Assembly: GCF_001544875.2 (NCBI RefSeq)
Contig: NZ_FCOA02000017.1
Coordinates: 62,001-126,000 of the forward strand
From: Caballeronia hypogeia
Lineage (GTDB): Bacteria; Pseudomonadota; Gammaproteobacteria; Burkholderiales; Burkholderiaceae
Direction of reading: 5' to 3'
Length of the DNA: 64,000 nucleotides
Part shown: positions 36,992 to 46,483 of the stretch, piece after piece
Layout: each line of letters starts with the position of its first letter
How positions within the stretch are numbered: position 1 is the stretch's first letter
The notes under the pieces: model-generated
The model's input: the letters and a program-made list of their open reading frames with translations, nothing else
Databases searched by the model: none
What the model was told of the DNA's origin: nothing
Position numbers and translations under genes: made by a program

Positions 36992-37384
36992 AGCCGACTA
37001 TGCTCCCCAGACCACGTGCACGCTGGCAGGTGGTCACAACAAGAGGCTCGCCCTTTGTGACTTGCTGTGGTGAGATCCGGCAAAGAACGATCCACAGCGC
37101 CCTTTTGATCCCCGCGCCGCGCGGGGATCGATAAACCCTTTGGCGTCACTCCGGCGTCGCATTCGACGCCGCGAATCTAGATCAGGTTATTTTTAGCTTG
37201 CATGATTTAATCTTGAACTGGATATTCCGAGTTCAACGTCCCCAATTCCCGAATCGTTTCACGACGGGATTTGTATCGCAACCGTAAAAAGCCCAATTAG
37301 AGGGAGAAATCCAGAACATCGGCACGTCATGTGCTCGTAGACTGGCATTTTCGAGTTCGTGGCCGCTCTCGTCGGAGATCCGTG
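36992..37384. other. Intergenic region upstream of fadE with hairpins and operator-like palindrome
   Basis: 393 bases without a gene. Two perfect hairpins, GATCCCCGCG/CGCGGGGATC (37107-37129) and CGGCGTCG/CGACGCCG (37152-37171), neither with a T-run, precede an AT-rich stretch (about 37176-37215) that probably holds the fadE promoter. A palindrome at 37213-37236 is described separately. Confidence 0.5.
37213..37236. promoter_or_regulatory. Inverted repeat TTGAACT-N10-AGTTCAA upstream of the fatty-acid operon
   Basis: Seven-base arms (37213-37219 and 37230-37236) are perfect, and the centre GGATATTCC is itself nearly symmetric. Size and position, about 150 bases before fadE, suit a TetR-type operator such as those of PsrA-like or other fatty-acid regulators. 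Regulator not identified. Confidence 0.5.
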
Positions 37385-39886
37385 ATGCCCGCTCTCTACG
37401 TAGTCGCTTTTCTCGCGCTCGCCGGCGCGCTGTCGTTCCTTCAGGCTCCCGCGCTCGCCTGGCTCGCCGGCCTCATCATCTGGGTAGCGCTGGGACCGGT
37501 CGTCGGCGTGACCGGCTCCATCGGCGTTGCGTTGCTCGCGATCCTCTTCCTCGTTCCCGCGCTCGTGCTCGCCACGAAACCGCTGCGCCGCGCACTCATC
37601 AGCCGTCGCGTGTTCGCGCTGTTTCGCGAGATCCTGCCGGAGATGTCGTCGACGGAACGTGATGCCATCGAAGCCGGCACCGTCTGGTGGGACGCCGAAC
37701 TGTTTTCCGGCCGCCCACGCTGGGATACGCTGCTCGCGCACGGCGCACCAAAGCTGACGGCCGAAGAGCAGAGCTTTCTGGATAACGAATGCGCGCGCCT
37801 GTGCGATCTCTCCAACGACTGGGACACCACCGCGATCTGGCAAGACCTGTCGCCTCAGGCGTGGGCCTACATCAAGGAACAGGGGTTTTTGGGGATGATC
37901 ATCCCGAAGCAGTACGGCGGGAAAGCCTTCTCCGCGTATGCACATTCCCAGGTCGTCATGAAGCTGGCGACGCATTCGTCGGCGGCGGCCGTGTCGGTGA
38001 TGGTGCCCAATTCGCTCGGTCCGGCCGAACTGCTGCTTCACTACGGCACCGAGGAACAGAAGAATCACTATCTGCCACGCCTCGCGCGCGGCGACGAAGT
38101 TCCCTGCTTCGCGCTGACGAGCCCCTACGCAGGATCGGACGCCGCCGCGATTCCCGATGTCGGCATCGTCTGTCGCGATATGCACGAGGGTCGCGAGACG
38201 CTCGGCTTTCGCGTCACCTGGAACAAGCGTTACATCACGCTCGGACCGATCGCCACCGTGCTCGGCCTCGCCTTCCGCGCACTCGATCCCGACCATTTGC
38301 TGGGCGATGACGAAGCGCCCGGCATCACCTGCGCGCTGATTCCGACGAGCCATCCCGGCGTGCAGATCGGCCGCCGTCACTGGCCGCTCAACGCGGTGTT
38401 CCAGAACGGGCCGAACTCGGGCCGCGACGTCTTCATCCCGATGGACTGGGTCATCGGCGGCCGCGCGCAGGTCGGCCGCGGCTGGCGCATGCTGATGGAG
38501 TGCCTTGCCGCCGGACGCGCGATCTCGCTGCCTTCGTCGAATGTCGGCATGGCAAAACTCGCGGTGCGCGGAACGGGCGCGTACGCCGCCGCGCGCCGAC
38601 AGTTCCGCACCTCGATCGGACGCTTCGAGGGTATTCAGGAAGCGCTCGGGCGCATGGGCGGCAATCTGTACGTGATGGACGCGGCGCGCCGCCTCTCGGC
38701 GCAGGCGGTCGATCTCGGCGAAAAGCCTTCGGTTATATCGGCGATCGCGAAGTACCACATCACGGAACGGGCGCGGGTCCTGATCAACGACGGCATGGAC
38801 GTCGTCGCGGGCAAAGGCATCTGCATGGGGCCGTCGAATTTTCTGGCGCGTGCGTATCAGCAGATGCCGATTTCGATCACTGTCGAAGGCGCGAATATCC
38901 TCACGCGCTGCCTGATCATCTTCGGACAGGGCGCGATCCGCTGCCACCCGTACGTGCTCAAGGAAATGACCGCTGCGCGCGAACACGATTTGCGCGCCTT
39001 CGACGCCGCCTTCTTCGGCCACGCGAACTTCCTCGCTTCGAATGCGATGCGCAGCTTGGTCTACGCATGCGGCGGCGGCGCGCTGATCGCCCGGCCCGCG
39101 CGCGCCGATGCCCGGCTCGCGCCGTACTATCGCGCGGCCACGCGCCTGTCGAGCGCGTTCGCACTGTTCGCCGATGTCTCCATGCTCGCTCTCGGCGGCG
39201 AGCTGAAACGGCGCGAGCGGCTCTCGGCGCGTCTCGGCGACATCCTTTCGCAGCTATATCTGCTCTCGGCGACGCTCAAGCGTTTCGAGGACGACGGCCG
39301 CCCGGAAAGCGACCTTCCGCTCGTGCGCTGGGGCGCGGAAGATGCGCTGTATCGGGCGCGCGCGGCCTTCGAAGGCCTGCTCGCGAACTATCCGAACCGC
39401 GCGGCGGCGGCGTTCCTGCGCGTGATCGCATTTCCGCTCGGTTTGCCGCACGCACCCAGCGCCGATGCGCTCGGCAACGAAGTCGCGCTGCTCATGCAGA
39501 CGCCCGGCGATGCGCGCGAGCGGCTCGTCGCGGGCTCGCACGTTGCGGCGCTCGACATCCATCCCGGCGATCCGATCGCGCGCGGCGAAAAACTGCTCGC
39601 GCTCACGCCTGCTGTCGCGGCTCTGGAGGCGCGTCTGCGCGAAGCCGTCAAAGCCGGCGATACGCCCGCGTTGCCGCAGAGTCCCGACGAAATCGGTGCG
39701 TGGGCGCAGGCGGCCTCCGCGCGCGGTTTCATCGATGACAGCGAGCTTGCGCTGCTAGTCGAATGGGCGGGACACGCGCGCGAAGCCGTGAAAGTCGATG
39801 ATTTTTCCCCAGACTTCGGTATCCTCGAAGCATTGCAAAAGCGCAGCGCGGCGCTGGAGCGGCAGTTGCCCGAGACTATCGCCTGA
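37385..39886 (+). CDS. fadE: Acyl-CoA dehydrogenase FadE
   Basis: Flavoenzyme for the first step of beta-oxidation, acyl-CoA to trans-2-enoyl-CoA. 833 residues, the long FadE type (E. coli FadE is 814). Two or three N-terminal membrane segments (VVAFLALAGALSFL, AWLAGLIIWVALGPVVG, VALLAILFLVPALVLA) are followed by the acyl-CoA dehydrogenase domains with CFALTSPYAGSDA and GRFEGIQEALGRMGG, then the C-terminal DUF1974 helical domain. The ATG at 37385 gives the membrane helix at the very N-terminus; an in-frame GTG 18 codons upstream is less likely. First gene of an operon with FabG, MaoC, thiolase and FadD. Confidence 0.95.
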   Translation: MPALYVVAFLALAGALSFLQAPALAWLAGLIIWVALGPVVGVTGSIGVALLAILFLVPALVLATKPLRRALISRRVFALFREILPEMSSTERDAIEAGTVWWDAELFSGRPRWDTLLAHGAPKLTAEEQSFLDNECARLCDLSNDWDTTAIWQDLSPQAWAYIKEQGFLGMIIPKQYGGKAFSAYAHSQVVMKLATHSSAAAVSVMVPNSLGPAELLLHYGTEEQKNHYLPRLARGDEVPCFALTSPYAGSDAAAIPDVGIVCRDMHEGRETLGFRVTWNKRYITLGPIATVLGLAFRALDPDHLLGDDEAPGITCALIPTSHPGVQIGRRHWPLNAVFQNGPNSGRDVFIPMDWVIGGRAQVGRGWRMLMECLAAGRAISLPSSNVGMAKLAVRGTGAYAAARRQFRTSIGRFEGIQEALGRMGGNLYVMDAARRLSAQAVDLGEKPSVISAIAKYHITERARVLINDGMDVVAGKGICMGPSNFLARAYQQMPISITVEGANILTRCLIIFGQGAIRCHPYVLKEMTAAREHDLRAFDAAFFGHANFLASNAMRSLVYACGGGALIARPARADARLAPYYRAATRLSSAFALFADVSMLALGGELKRRERLSARLGDILSQLYLLSATLKRFEDDGRPESDLPLVRWGAEDALYRARAAFEGLLANYPNRAAAAFLRVIAFPLGLPHAPSADALGNEVALLMQTPGDARERLVAGSHVAALDIHPGDPIARGEKLLALTPAVAALEARLREAVKAGDTPALPQSPDEIGAWAQAASARGFIDDSELALLVEWAGHAREAVKVDDFSPDFGILEALQKRSAALERQLPETIA

Positions 39887-39929
39887 GCCGACGCCGCGTC
39901 ATGCGCCCCCGACGACCGATCGCCAATCG

Positions 39930-41357
39930 ATGAAAGACCGCTATCTCGACTTCGTCAATTCGCCTTTCGGCACGAGCATCGCCCGCTCGCTCGGCTTGCC
40001 GCGTCCCGAGGTATTACGCCGCCATCGCGCGGATCAGGCCGAATTCGGCGGCATGGCCGCCATCGGCGCGGGACCTTCGCCCACGCTCTTCGACGCGCTC
40101 CTCGGCGTGCTCGCAACAATCGGCATGACGGGCGTCGCGCATGAAAGCGCGTACGGCTGGCTGCCCGCCGCCGCCCGCCACGGCGTGATGAGCGGACGCT
40201 TCGAGCCGCGTTCGGGCGACGCGCACGCGGTCGATCGCGTGCAGGCGCTGATCTTCGATGCAACCGGCATCGAGCACAGCAGCCAGTTGCATTCGCTCTA
40301 CGCCTTCTTTCACGATGCGCTGCGCTCGCTCGCGAAGAACGGGCGCATCGTCGTGATCGGACGTCCGCCGGCCACGTGCGCAAGCGTGGCGGCCGCGACC
40401 GCGCAGCACGCGCTCGAAGGCATGACGCGTTCGCTCGGCAAGGAAGCGCGCAACGGCATCACGTCGAATCTGCTGCGCGTGGCCGAAGGCGCGGATATCG
40501 ACGCCGCGCTGCGCTTCTTCCTGTCGCCGCGATCGGCGTACGTATCGGGACAGGTCGTGACCATCGACGCTCCCTCCACCTCGCCCGAAAGCTGGACTAA
40601 GCCGCTCGCGGGGCGGCGCGCGCTCGTGACCGGCGCGGCGCGCGGCATCGGCGCCGCGATTTCGGCGGTGCTGGCCGAGCACGGCGCGATCGTCACCGGG
40701 CTCGACGTCGAAGCCGTCCGCGGCGCGCTCGACCAGACCATGCTCGCGATCGAAGATGCGGCGCCTTCGGCGGGCGCGCATGCGGCGCTCGTCGCGGACA
40801 TCGCCGCGCCGGAAGCGCCCTCGCAAATCGCGGCCGCGCTCGCGGCGTCGGGCGGCATCGATATCGTCGTGCACAACGCGGGCATCACGCGCGACAAGAC
40901 CATCGCGCGCATGAGCGGCGAAATGTGGGACAGCGTGATCGACGTCAATCTGCTGGCCCAGGAGCGCATCGACGAAGCGTTGCTCGAGGCCCACGTGTTG
41001 CGCGATGGCGGGCGCATCGTCGCGGTGTCGTCGATTGCGGGCATCGCGGGCAATCGCGGGCAGACCAATTACGCGACCTCCAAAGCCGGTGTGATCGGCC
41101 GCGTGCGCGCGATGGCGCCGGTGCTGCGCGCACGCGGCGTGACGATCAATGCGGTCGCGCCCGGCTTCATCGAAACGCATATGACCGCGCGCATGCCCTT
41201 CGGCTTGCGCGAGGCCGGCAGACGGCTCAATTCGATGGGCCAGGGCGGCCTGCCCGTCGATGTCGCCGAAACGGTCGCGTGGCTCGCGAGCCCGGGCAGC
41301 GCGGGCATCACGGGCAATGTCGTGCGCGTGTGCGGCCAGAGCCTGATCGGCGCGTGA
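39930..41357 (+). CDS. Two-domain (high-molecular-weight) FabG-type 3-ketoacyl reductase/3-hydroxyacyl-CoA dehydrogenase
   Basis: 475 residues, about twice the size of FabG, as in the HMW FabG4 group. The C-terminal domain (about 225-475) is a complete SDR enzyme: TGAARGIG coenzyme loop, HNAGITRDKT, VSSIAGIAGNRGQTNYATSK in shorter form SSIAGIAGNRGQTNYATSK with the Ser-Tyr-Lys triad, and NAVAPGFIETHM. The N-terminal domain (about 1-215) is an SDR-like fold that lost the Gly-rich loop (RIVVIGRPP remains) and probably serves in dimerisation. The start at 39930 has no clear ribosome site. In this operon it would oxidise (R)-3-hydroxyacyl-CoA or reduce the ketone in reverse. Confidence 0.88.
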   Translation: MKDRYLDFVNSPFGTSIARSLGLPRPEVLRRHRADQAEFGGMAAIGAGPSPTLFDALLGVLATIGMTGVAHESAYGWLPAAARHGVMSGRFEPRSGDAHAVDRVQALIFDATGIEHSSQLHSLYAFFHDALRSLAKNGRIVVIGRPPATCASVAAATAQHALEGMTRSLGKEARNGITSNLLRVAEGADIDAALRFFLSPRSAYVSGQVVTIDAPSTSPESWTKPLAGRRALVTGAARGIGAAISAVLAEHGAIVTGLDVEAVRGALDQTMLAIEDAAPSAGAHAALVADIAAPEAPSQIAAALAASGGIDIVVHNAGITRDKTIARMSGEMWDSVIDVNLLAQERIDEALLEAHVLRDGGRIVAVSSIAGIAGNRGQTNYATSKAGVIGRVRAMAPVLRARGVTINAVAPGFIETHMTARMPFGLREAGRRLNSMGQGGLPVDVAETVAWLASPGSAGITGNVVRVCGQSLIGA

Positions 41358-41371
41358 GGAGACGAGACCGC

Positions 41372-42277
41372 ATGCACGCACCGACCCTGCCGCGCGCCCG
41401 CACCGTCGTCATCGATACCCTGCCGCCGCCCGCGAAGCTCTATGGGCGCGCGCTGCCCGCGCTCTTCAGACGCGCACGCGCGCCGGAGTTGCCCGCGCTG
41501 CGCCTCGTGCGTCCCAACGTGAAGCTCGACGCCGAAGACATCGGCCGCTATGCGCGCGTGTGCGGCTTCATTCCCGAGCACGGCGTGCCGCTGACCTTTC
41601 CCCACGTGCTCGCGTTTCCGCTGCATCTGATGATGCTCACGGACCCGTCGTTTCCGTGGTCGGCGCTGGGCGTCGTGCATCTGTCCAACAGCGTGCGGCT
41701 GCGGCGGCCGCTCGCGGCGGGTCAGAGTTTGCGTGTCGAAGTGGAGTGCGGGCCGCTCGTGCCGCATCAGAAGGGGCAGGCGTTCACGCTGCATACGCGC
41801 ATCTATCGGCGCGGCGAAGCCGTGTGGGACGGCGACAGCGTCTATCTGAAGCGCGGCGTGCGCGGCGAGAGCCATGCGCCATCGACCGAGATCGTCGACG
41901 TTGCCGATGCAGGCGTCCCGCTGCTCGCGCGCGAGGCGCGCTGGCAGCTTCCGCCGCAGCTCGGGCGCGACTATGCGAAGGCGTCGGGTGACTTCAATCC
42001 GATCCATCTGCACATGCTGAGCGCCAAGGCGTTCGGCTATCCACGCGCGATCGCGCACGGCATGTGGACGCTCGCGCGAACGCTCGCGGCGCTGCATCCG
42101 GTCAAGGCGCTCGCCTCCGGGCACGCGCGCGGCGATTTCAAGTCGCCGCTCTATCTGCCCGGCGACGCGACGCTGTGGACCGCCGCGCCCTCGCCCACCG
42201 CGCGCGATTTCGAGGTGCGCGATCTGGCGGGCGACCGGCCGCATCTGCGCGGCCATTTCGAATGGGAGCTGCCATGA
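41372..42277 (+). CDS. MaoC-family (R)-specific enoyl-CoA hydratase (HtdX-like)
   Basis: 301-residue double-hotdog hydratase. The active-site segment DYAKASGDFNPIHLHMLSAK (shorter: SGDFNPIHLH) gives the Asp/His dyad for hydration of trans-2-enoyl-CoA, followed by AFGYPRAIAHGMWT. The N-terminal hotdog half (about 40-160) has degenerate motifs, as in eukaryote-like two-hotdog hydratases. It starts 14 bases after the FabG stop and overlaps the thiolase start (ATGA), which suggests translational coupling. Confidence 0.9.
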   Translation: MHAPTLPRARTVVIDTLPPPAKLYGRALPALFRRARAPELPALRLVRPNVKLDAEDIGRYARVCGFIPEHGVPLTFPHVLAFPLHLMMLTDPSFPWSALGVVHLSNSVRLRRPLAAGQSLRVEVECGPLVPHQKGQAFTLHTRIYRRGEAVWDGDSVYLKRGVRGESHAPSTEIVDVADAGVPLLAREARWQLPPQLGRDYAKASGDFNPIHLHMLSAKAFGYPRAIAHGMWTLARTLAALHPVKALASGHARGDFKSPLYLPGDATLWTAAPSPTARDFEVRDLAGDRPHLRGHFEWELP

Positions 42278-43584
42278 GCGAGGTCCGGCGCGTCGCGATC
42301 ATCGGCAGCAACCGCATTCCGTTCGCGCGCTCGAACACGGCGTACGCGAGCGCATCGAATCAGGACATGCTGAGCTTCGCGCTGCAGGGGCTCGTCGATC
42401 GCTTCGATCTGCACGGCATGCGGCTCGGCGAAGTGGCGGCGGGCGCCGTCGTCAAGCATTCGCGCGATTTCAATCTGACGCGCGAAGCCGCGCTGTCGAC
42501 CACGCTGGCCCGCGAGACGCCCGCCTACGACGTGCAGCAGGCCTGCGGCACGGGGCTCGAAACCGTGATTCTGGTCGCCAACAAGATCGCGCTCGGGCAG
42601 ATCGACGCGGGCATCGCGGGCGGCGTCGACACGGCCTCGGATGCGCCCATCGCCGTGAACGAGCGCATGCGCAAGATCCTGCTCGAGGCGCATCGCTCGC
42701 GCTCGGCGGGACAGCGCCTGGGCGCGCTCGCCAAGCTCAGGCCGGGCATGCTCTTCAGACCCGCGCTGCCGCGCAACGCGGAGCCGCGCACCGGCCTTTC
42801 GATGGGCGAGCATTGCGAACTGATGGCCAAGCGCTGGAAGATCTCGCGCGAGGCGCAGGACGCGCTCGCGCAGGAAAGCCATCGCAAGCTGGCGGCGGCG
42901 TACGGGCGCGGCTTTTTCAACGATCTGATGACACCGTACAGAGGGCTCTCGCGCGACAACACGCTGCGCCCCGACGTCTCGCTCGATCAGCTTTCGGCGC
43001 TCACGCCCGTATTCGATCGCGACGCCGGCACGCTCACCGCGGGCAACTCGACGCCGCTCACCGACGGCGCGTCGGCGGTGCTGCTCGCGTCCGAGGCATG
43101 GGCCGCCGAGCGCGGACTGCCGGTGCTCGCGTATCTGACGCACTCGGCCACCGCCGCCGTCGATTTCTTCGACAAGCGCGAAGGCCTGCTGATGGCCCCC
43201 GCCTACGCCGTCCCCGCCATGCTCGCGCGCGCGCGGCTCACGCTGCAGGACTTCGACTTCTACGAAATCCACGAAGCGTTCGCCGCCCAAGTGCTCTGCA
43301 CGCTCGCCGCGTGGGAAGACGACGAATACTGCCGCACGGCGCTGGGCCTCGAAGCACCTCCCGGCTGGATCGACCGCGCGCGGCTGAACGTGAACGGCAG
43401 TTCGCTCGCGACCGGCCATCCGTTCGCGGCGACGGGCGGGCGCATCGTCGGCACGCTCGCGAAGATGCTCGCGCAGGCGGGCGCGCAGGCCGGCGGCACC
43501 CCGATGCGCGGCCTTATCTCGATCTGCGCCGCGGGCGGTCAGGGCGTCGTCGCGATCCTGGAGAGCGGCGGGCGGCAGACATAG
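42274..43584 (+). CDS. FadI-like acetyl-CoA acyltransferase (3-ketoacyl-CoA thiolase)
   Basis: 436-residue thiolase that cleaves 3-ketoacyl-CoA with CoA to acetyl-CoA and a shortened acyl-CoA. Nucleophile Cys91 lies in QQACGTGLET. The EIHEAFAAQ motif (HEAFA rather than NEAFA) places it in the FadI/trifunctional class. GSSLATGHPFAATG and CAAGGQG complete the catalytic set. The start at 42274 overlaps the hydratase stop by 4 bases. Confidence 0.95.
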   Translation: MSEVRRVAIIGSNRIPFARSNTAYASASNQDMLSFALQGLVDRFDLHGMRLGEVAAGAVVKHSRDFNLTREAALSTTLARETPAYDVQQACGTGLETVILVANKIALGQIDAGIAGGVDTASDAPIAVNERMRKILLEAHRSRSAGQRLGALAKLRPGMLFRPALPRNAEPRTGLSMGEHCELMAKRWKISREAQDALAQESHRKLAAAYGRGFFNDLMTPYRGLSRDNTLRPDVSLDQLSALTPVFDRDAGTLTAGNSTPLTDGASAVLLASEAWAAERGLPVLAYLTHSATAAVDFFDKREGLLMAPAYAVPAMLARARLTLQDFDFYEIHEAFAAQVLCTLAAWEDDEYCRTALGLEAPPGWIDRARLNVNGSSLATGHPFAATGGRIVGTLAKMLAQAGAQAGGTPMRGLISICAAGGQGVVAILESGGRQT

Positions 43585-43635
43585 CAGCAATCACAAAATA
43601 AAGGCGCGCCAAAGCCGCGCCGACGGAGACACCGC

Positions 43636-45384
43636 ATGAGCCCGGGACCGCAAGCGCCGAGCGCGGTTGTGACGCCGCACGCGACGGACGGCATCTGGTA
43701 CGCGTCATATCCGCCGGATGTGCCGCGCGAGATCGACCCTGCGCGCTATCGCTCGCTCGCGCATTTCTTCGACGAAAGCGTCGCGCGCTTCCGCGATCAG
43801 GTCGCCTTCGTGAGTCTGGGCTCCGAGTTGAGCTTCGCCGCGCTCGGCGCGAAAGCGCATGCGTTCGCCTCGTATCTGCAGGACATCGGCGTGAAGCCCG
43901 GAGATCGCGTCGCGCTGATGATGCCCAACACGCTCGCTTATCCCGTCGCGCTGTTCGGCACGCTCATCGCGGGCGCGATCGTCGTCAACGTGAACCCGCT
44001 CTATACGGTGCGCGAGCTCAGCCATCAACTGAAGGACAGCGGCGCGCAGACCATCGTCGTGTTCGAGAACTTCGCGAAGACGCTGCAGGACGCGCAGCCG
44101 GGCTCGCGCATCCGCAACGTCATCGTGACGGGGCTCGGCGATCTGCTCGGGCGCGGACTCAACGTGAAAGGCCGCGCGATCGATCTGTATCTGCGGCACG
44201 TGAAAAAGCAGGTGCCCGCGTACGCGCTGCCCGACGCGGTCCGCCTGCCGCACGCGCTCGCACTCGGCGCACGCCGCGCGTTCGAAGCGGTGCGCACCGG
44301 TCATGGCGACATCGCGCTCATTCAATACACGGGCGGCACCACCGGCGTCGCGAAGGGCGCGATGCTCACGCATCGCAATGTCATCGCCAATCTGCTGCAA
44401 GCGCTCGCGTGGACGCGCGGCGTGCTCGTCGATGGCCGCGAGATCGTTGTCACGCCGCTACCGCTCTACCACATCTATTCGCTCACCGCGAACGCGCTGG
44501 TGTCGGTTGCGGTCGGCGCGCGCAATGTGCTGATCGTCAATCCACGCGACATCGACGCTCTCGTGCGTACGCTGCGTCACGAAAACTTCACGACGATCAC
44601 CGCGCTCAACACGCTCTACAGCGCGCTCATGGACCACGAGGAATTCCGCCGGCGGGACTTTTCCGCGCTCAAGCTCGCGATGGCGGGCGGCATGGCCACG
44701 CAGCGCGCCGTCGCCGAGCGCTTCCGCGCGATGACCGGACGCGCGCTCGTCGAAGGCTACGGGCTCACCGAATGTTCGCCGCTCGTCTGTGCGACGCCGC
44801 TCGAGCGCCAGGGTGCCGACAGCTTCGATGGCACCATCGGCCTGCCGGTGCCCTCCACGCTCGTGCGCCTGCGCCGCGACGACGGTTCGTGGGCGAATAT
44901 CGGCGAGCCGGGCGAACTTTGCGTGCACGGACCGCAAGTGATGAAAGGCTACTGGAACCGTCCCGAGGAAACGGCGGGCGTCATCGACGCGCACGGCTGG
45001 CTTGCGACCGGCGATGTCGGTGTGATGGACGCGCGCGGCTTCGTCACGCTCATCGACCGCAAGAAGGACATGATGATCGTGTCGGGTTTCAACGTGTATC
45101 CGAACGAGATCGAGGACGTGCTCGCCGCGCATCCGAAAGTGCGCGCGGTGGCCGCCGTCGGCGTGCCCGATCCGGTGACCGGCGAGCGCGTGAAGGCGTT
45201 CGTCGTGCGGCGCGATGCGTCGCTTTCGGTGGAAGAATTGCTGAAGTTCGCCCGTTTACACCTGACCGGCTACAAGGTGCCGTCCTACGTCGAGTTTCGC
45301 GACGCGCTGCCGCTCACGACGATCGGCAAGGTCCTCAGGCGCGAATTGCGCGACGCCGAATTGCAACGCCAATCTCGGGAATAG
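43636..45384 (+). CDS. fadD: Long-chain fatty-acid--CoA ligase
   Basis: 582-residue AMP-forming ligase that activates fatty acids to acyl-CoA with ATP. It has YTGGTTGVAKGAMLTH as the AMP-binding loop, GYGLTECSP, and the C-terminal hinge DRKKDMMIVSGFNVYPNEIE with the conserved catalytic Lys near the end (TTIGKVLRRELR). No signal peptide. A ribosome site GACGGAGAC lies 7 bases before the ATG. Fifth gene of the fatty-acid operon, 51 bases after the thiolase. Confidence 0.93.
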   Translation: MSPGPQAPSAVVTPHATDGIWYASYPPDVPREIDPARYRSLAHFFDESVARFRDQVAFVSLGSELSFAALGAKAHAFASYLQDIGVKPGDRVALMMPNTLAYPVALFGTLIAGAIVVNVNPLYTVRELSHQLKDSGAQTIVVFENFAKTLQDAQPGSRIRNVIVTGLGDLLGRGLNVKGRAIDLYLRHVKKQVPAYALPDAVRLPHALALGARRAFEAVRTGHGDIALIQYTGGTTGVAKGAMLTHRNVIANLLQALAWTRGVLVDGREIVVTPLPLYHIYSLTANALVSVAVGARNVLIVNPRDIDALVRTLRHENFTTITALNTLYSALMDHEEFRRRDFSALKLAMAGGMATQRAVAERFRAMTGRALVEGYGLTECSPLVCATPLERQGADSFDGTIGLPVPSTLVRLRRDDGSWANIGEPGELCVHGPQVMKGYWNRPEETAGVIDAHGWLATGDVGVMDARGFVTLIDRKKDMMIVSGFNVYPNEIEDVLAAHPKVRAVAAVGVPDPVTGERVKAFVVRRDASLSVEELLKFARLHLTGYKVPSYVEFRDALPLTTIGKVLRRELRDAELQRQSRE

Positions 45385-46290
45385 ATGCTCATGCCGCGTG
45401 CGCGACGACGCAACGCTTCAGACTTGCGGTCTGCCTGCGCGGCGCTGTGCGCCTGCCTCGCATTCGCGGGTGGTCCGGCGCTCGCCCAGACAACGGACGA
45501 CGGCGAAGCGGCGCATATCGCGCGCATCGCCACGCTCGGCGTCGAACAGCAGACGCAGTGGCTCGCGCAATACGCCGCCAGCGGCGCGCTCGCGAAACTC
45601 GACGACGCGCGACTCGTCGAACTCTTCAGCGCGCTCGATCCACGCACGCTGCCGCGCTATCTGCAAAACGGGCTGCGCGATTACGCGTCGTACGAACTCA
45701 CGATGCGGCGGCGCGAGCGCATCAAGGGCAAGTGGCCGAAGCGCGCCGATCACATGCTCGTGCGCGTCACGCGCGAACCGCTGCGCATCTACGCGAAATG
45801 GCTGCCCGACGGCGCGCACGCCGGCCAGGAAATCATCTATGACGAATCCACGCGCCCCGAGGAGCTCTACGGCCATCTCGGCGGCTTTCTCAGGGTCGTG
45901 CCGATGTGGGCATCGGTGCACGGCGTGCTCGCCCGCGCGCAGTCGAATCATTCGATCCGCGAGCTCGGCATCGAAGCGATCACGCAACGCTTCATCGACG
46001 AAGGGCGCAAGTTCGCCGATGCCGGAATCACGAAGCCCGCCGATATCGAAGTGAAGACCATCGACGGACTGCGCGTGGTCGCGCTGACCTACGAAACGCC
46101 GACGGGTCAGCCGGATTTCTACGCGAAGAAGGAGGTTCTCGGACTCGATCTGGAGCGCCCGGTTTTCCGGACCCTGGAGTCGTACGACAACGACGGCACC
46201 ATTTTCGAAAGCGTCGTGTTCGAGCGCATCGAACCCAAACCCTTCGACGGACTGACTTTCGACCCGAAAAACCCGGACTACCGGTTCTGA
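45385..46290 (+). CDS. DUF1571 family secreted protein
   Basis: 301 residues of the DUF1571 family. A signal peptide (SACAALCACLAFAGGPALAQ) predicts export to the periplasm. The family stretch LTMRRRERIKGKWPKRADHMLVRVTREPLRIYAKW (short: ERIKGKWPKRADHMLVRV) and the YDESTRPEELYGHLGGFLRV region are present. Function is unknown; the beta-rich layout resembles lipid- or lipoprotein-handling outer-membrane factors such as LolA, but this is only a resemblance. The ATG follows the FadD stop codon directly (TAG-ATG), so it is the last gene of the fatty-acid operon. Confidence 0.8.
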   Translation: MLMPRARRRNASDLRSACAALCACLAFAGGPALAQTTDDGEAAHIARIATLGVEQQTQWLAQYAASGALAKLDDARLVELFSALDPRTLPRYLQNGLRDYASYELTMRRRERIKGKWPKRADHMLVRVTREPLRIYAKWLPDGAHAGQEIIYDESTRPEELYGHLGGFLRVVPMWASVHGVLARAQSNHSIRELGIEAITQRFIDEGRKFADAGITKPADIEVKTIDGLRVVALTYETPTGQPDFYAKKEVLGLDLERPVFRTLESYDNDGTIFESVVFERIEPKPFDGLTFDPKNPDYRF

Positions 46291-46483
46291 TCGGAGCCCT
46301 TGTGAAGTGTGCGCTGAACACGTGACACCGGGTGTAACAACTCGCCGCAGGGCGCGTCGTGCGGTTTAAGTTTCGCCTAAGAGTCGACCGATAACCTGCC
46401 CGGATTCCATCGACATCAAGGTGCGCACCTGCCGGAACGCCCGGTGCGCCAAGCATCGTCATGCCAAAGTGAGGATTACCTCC

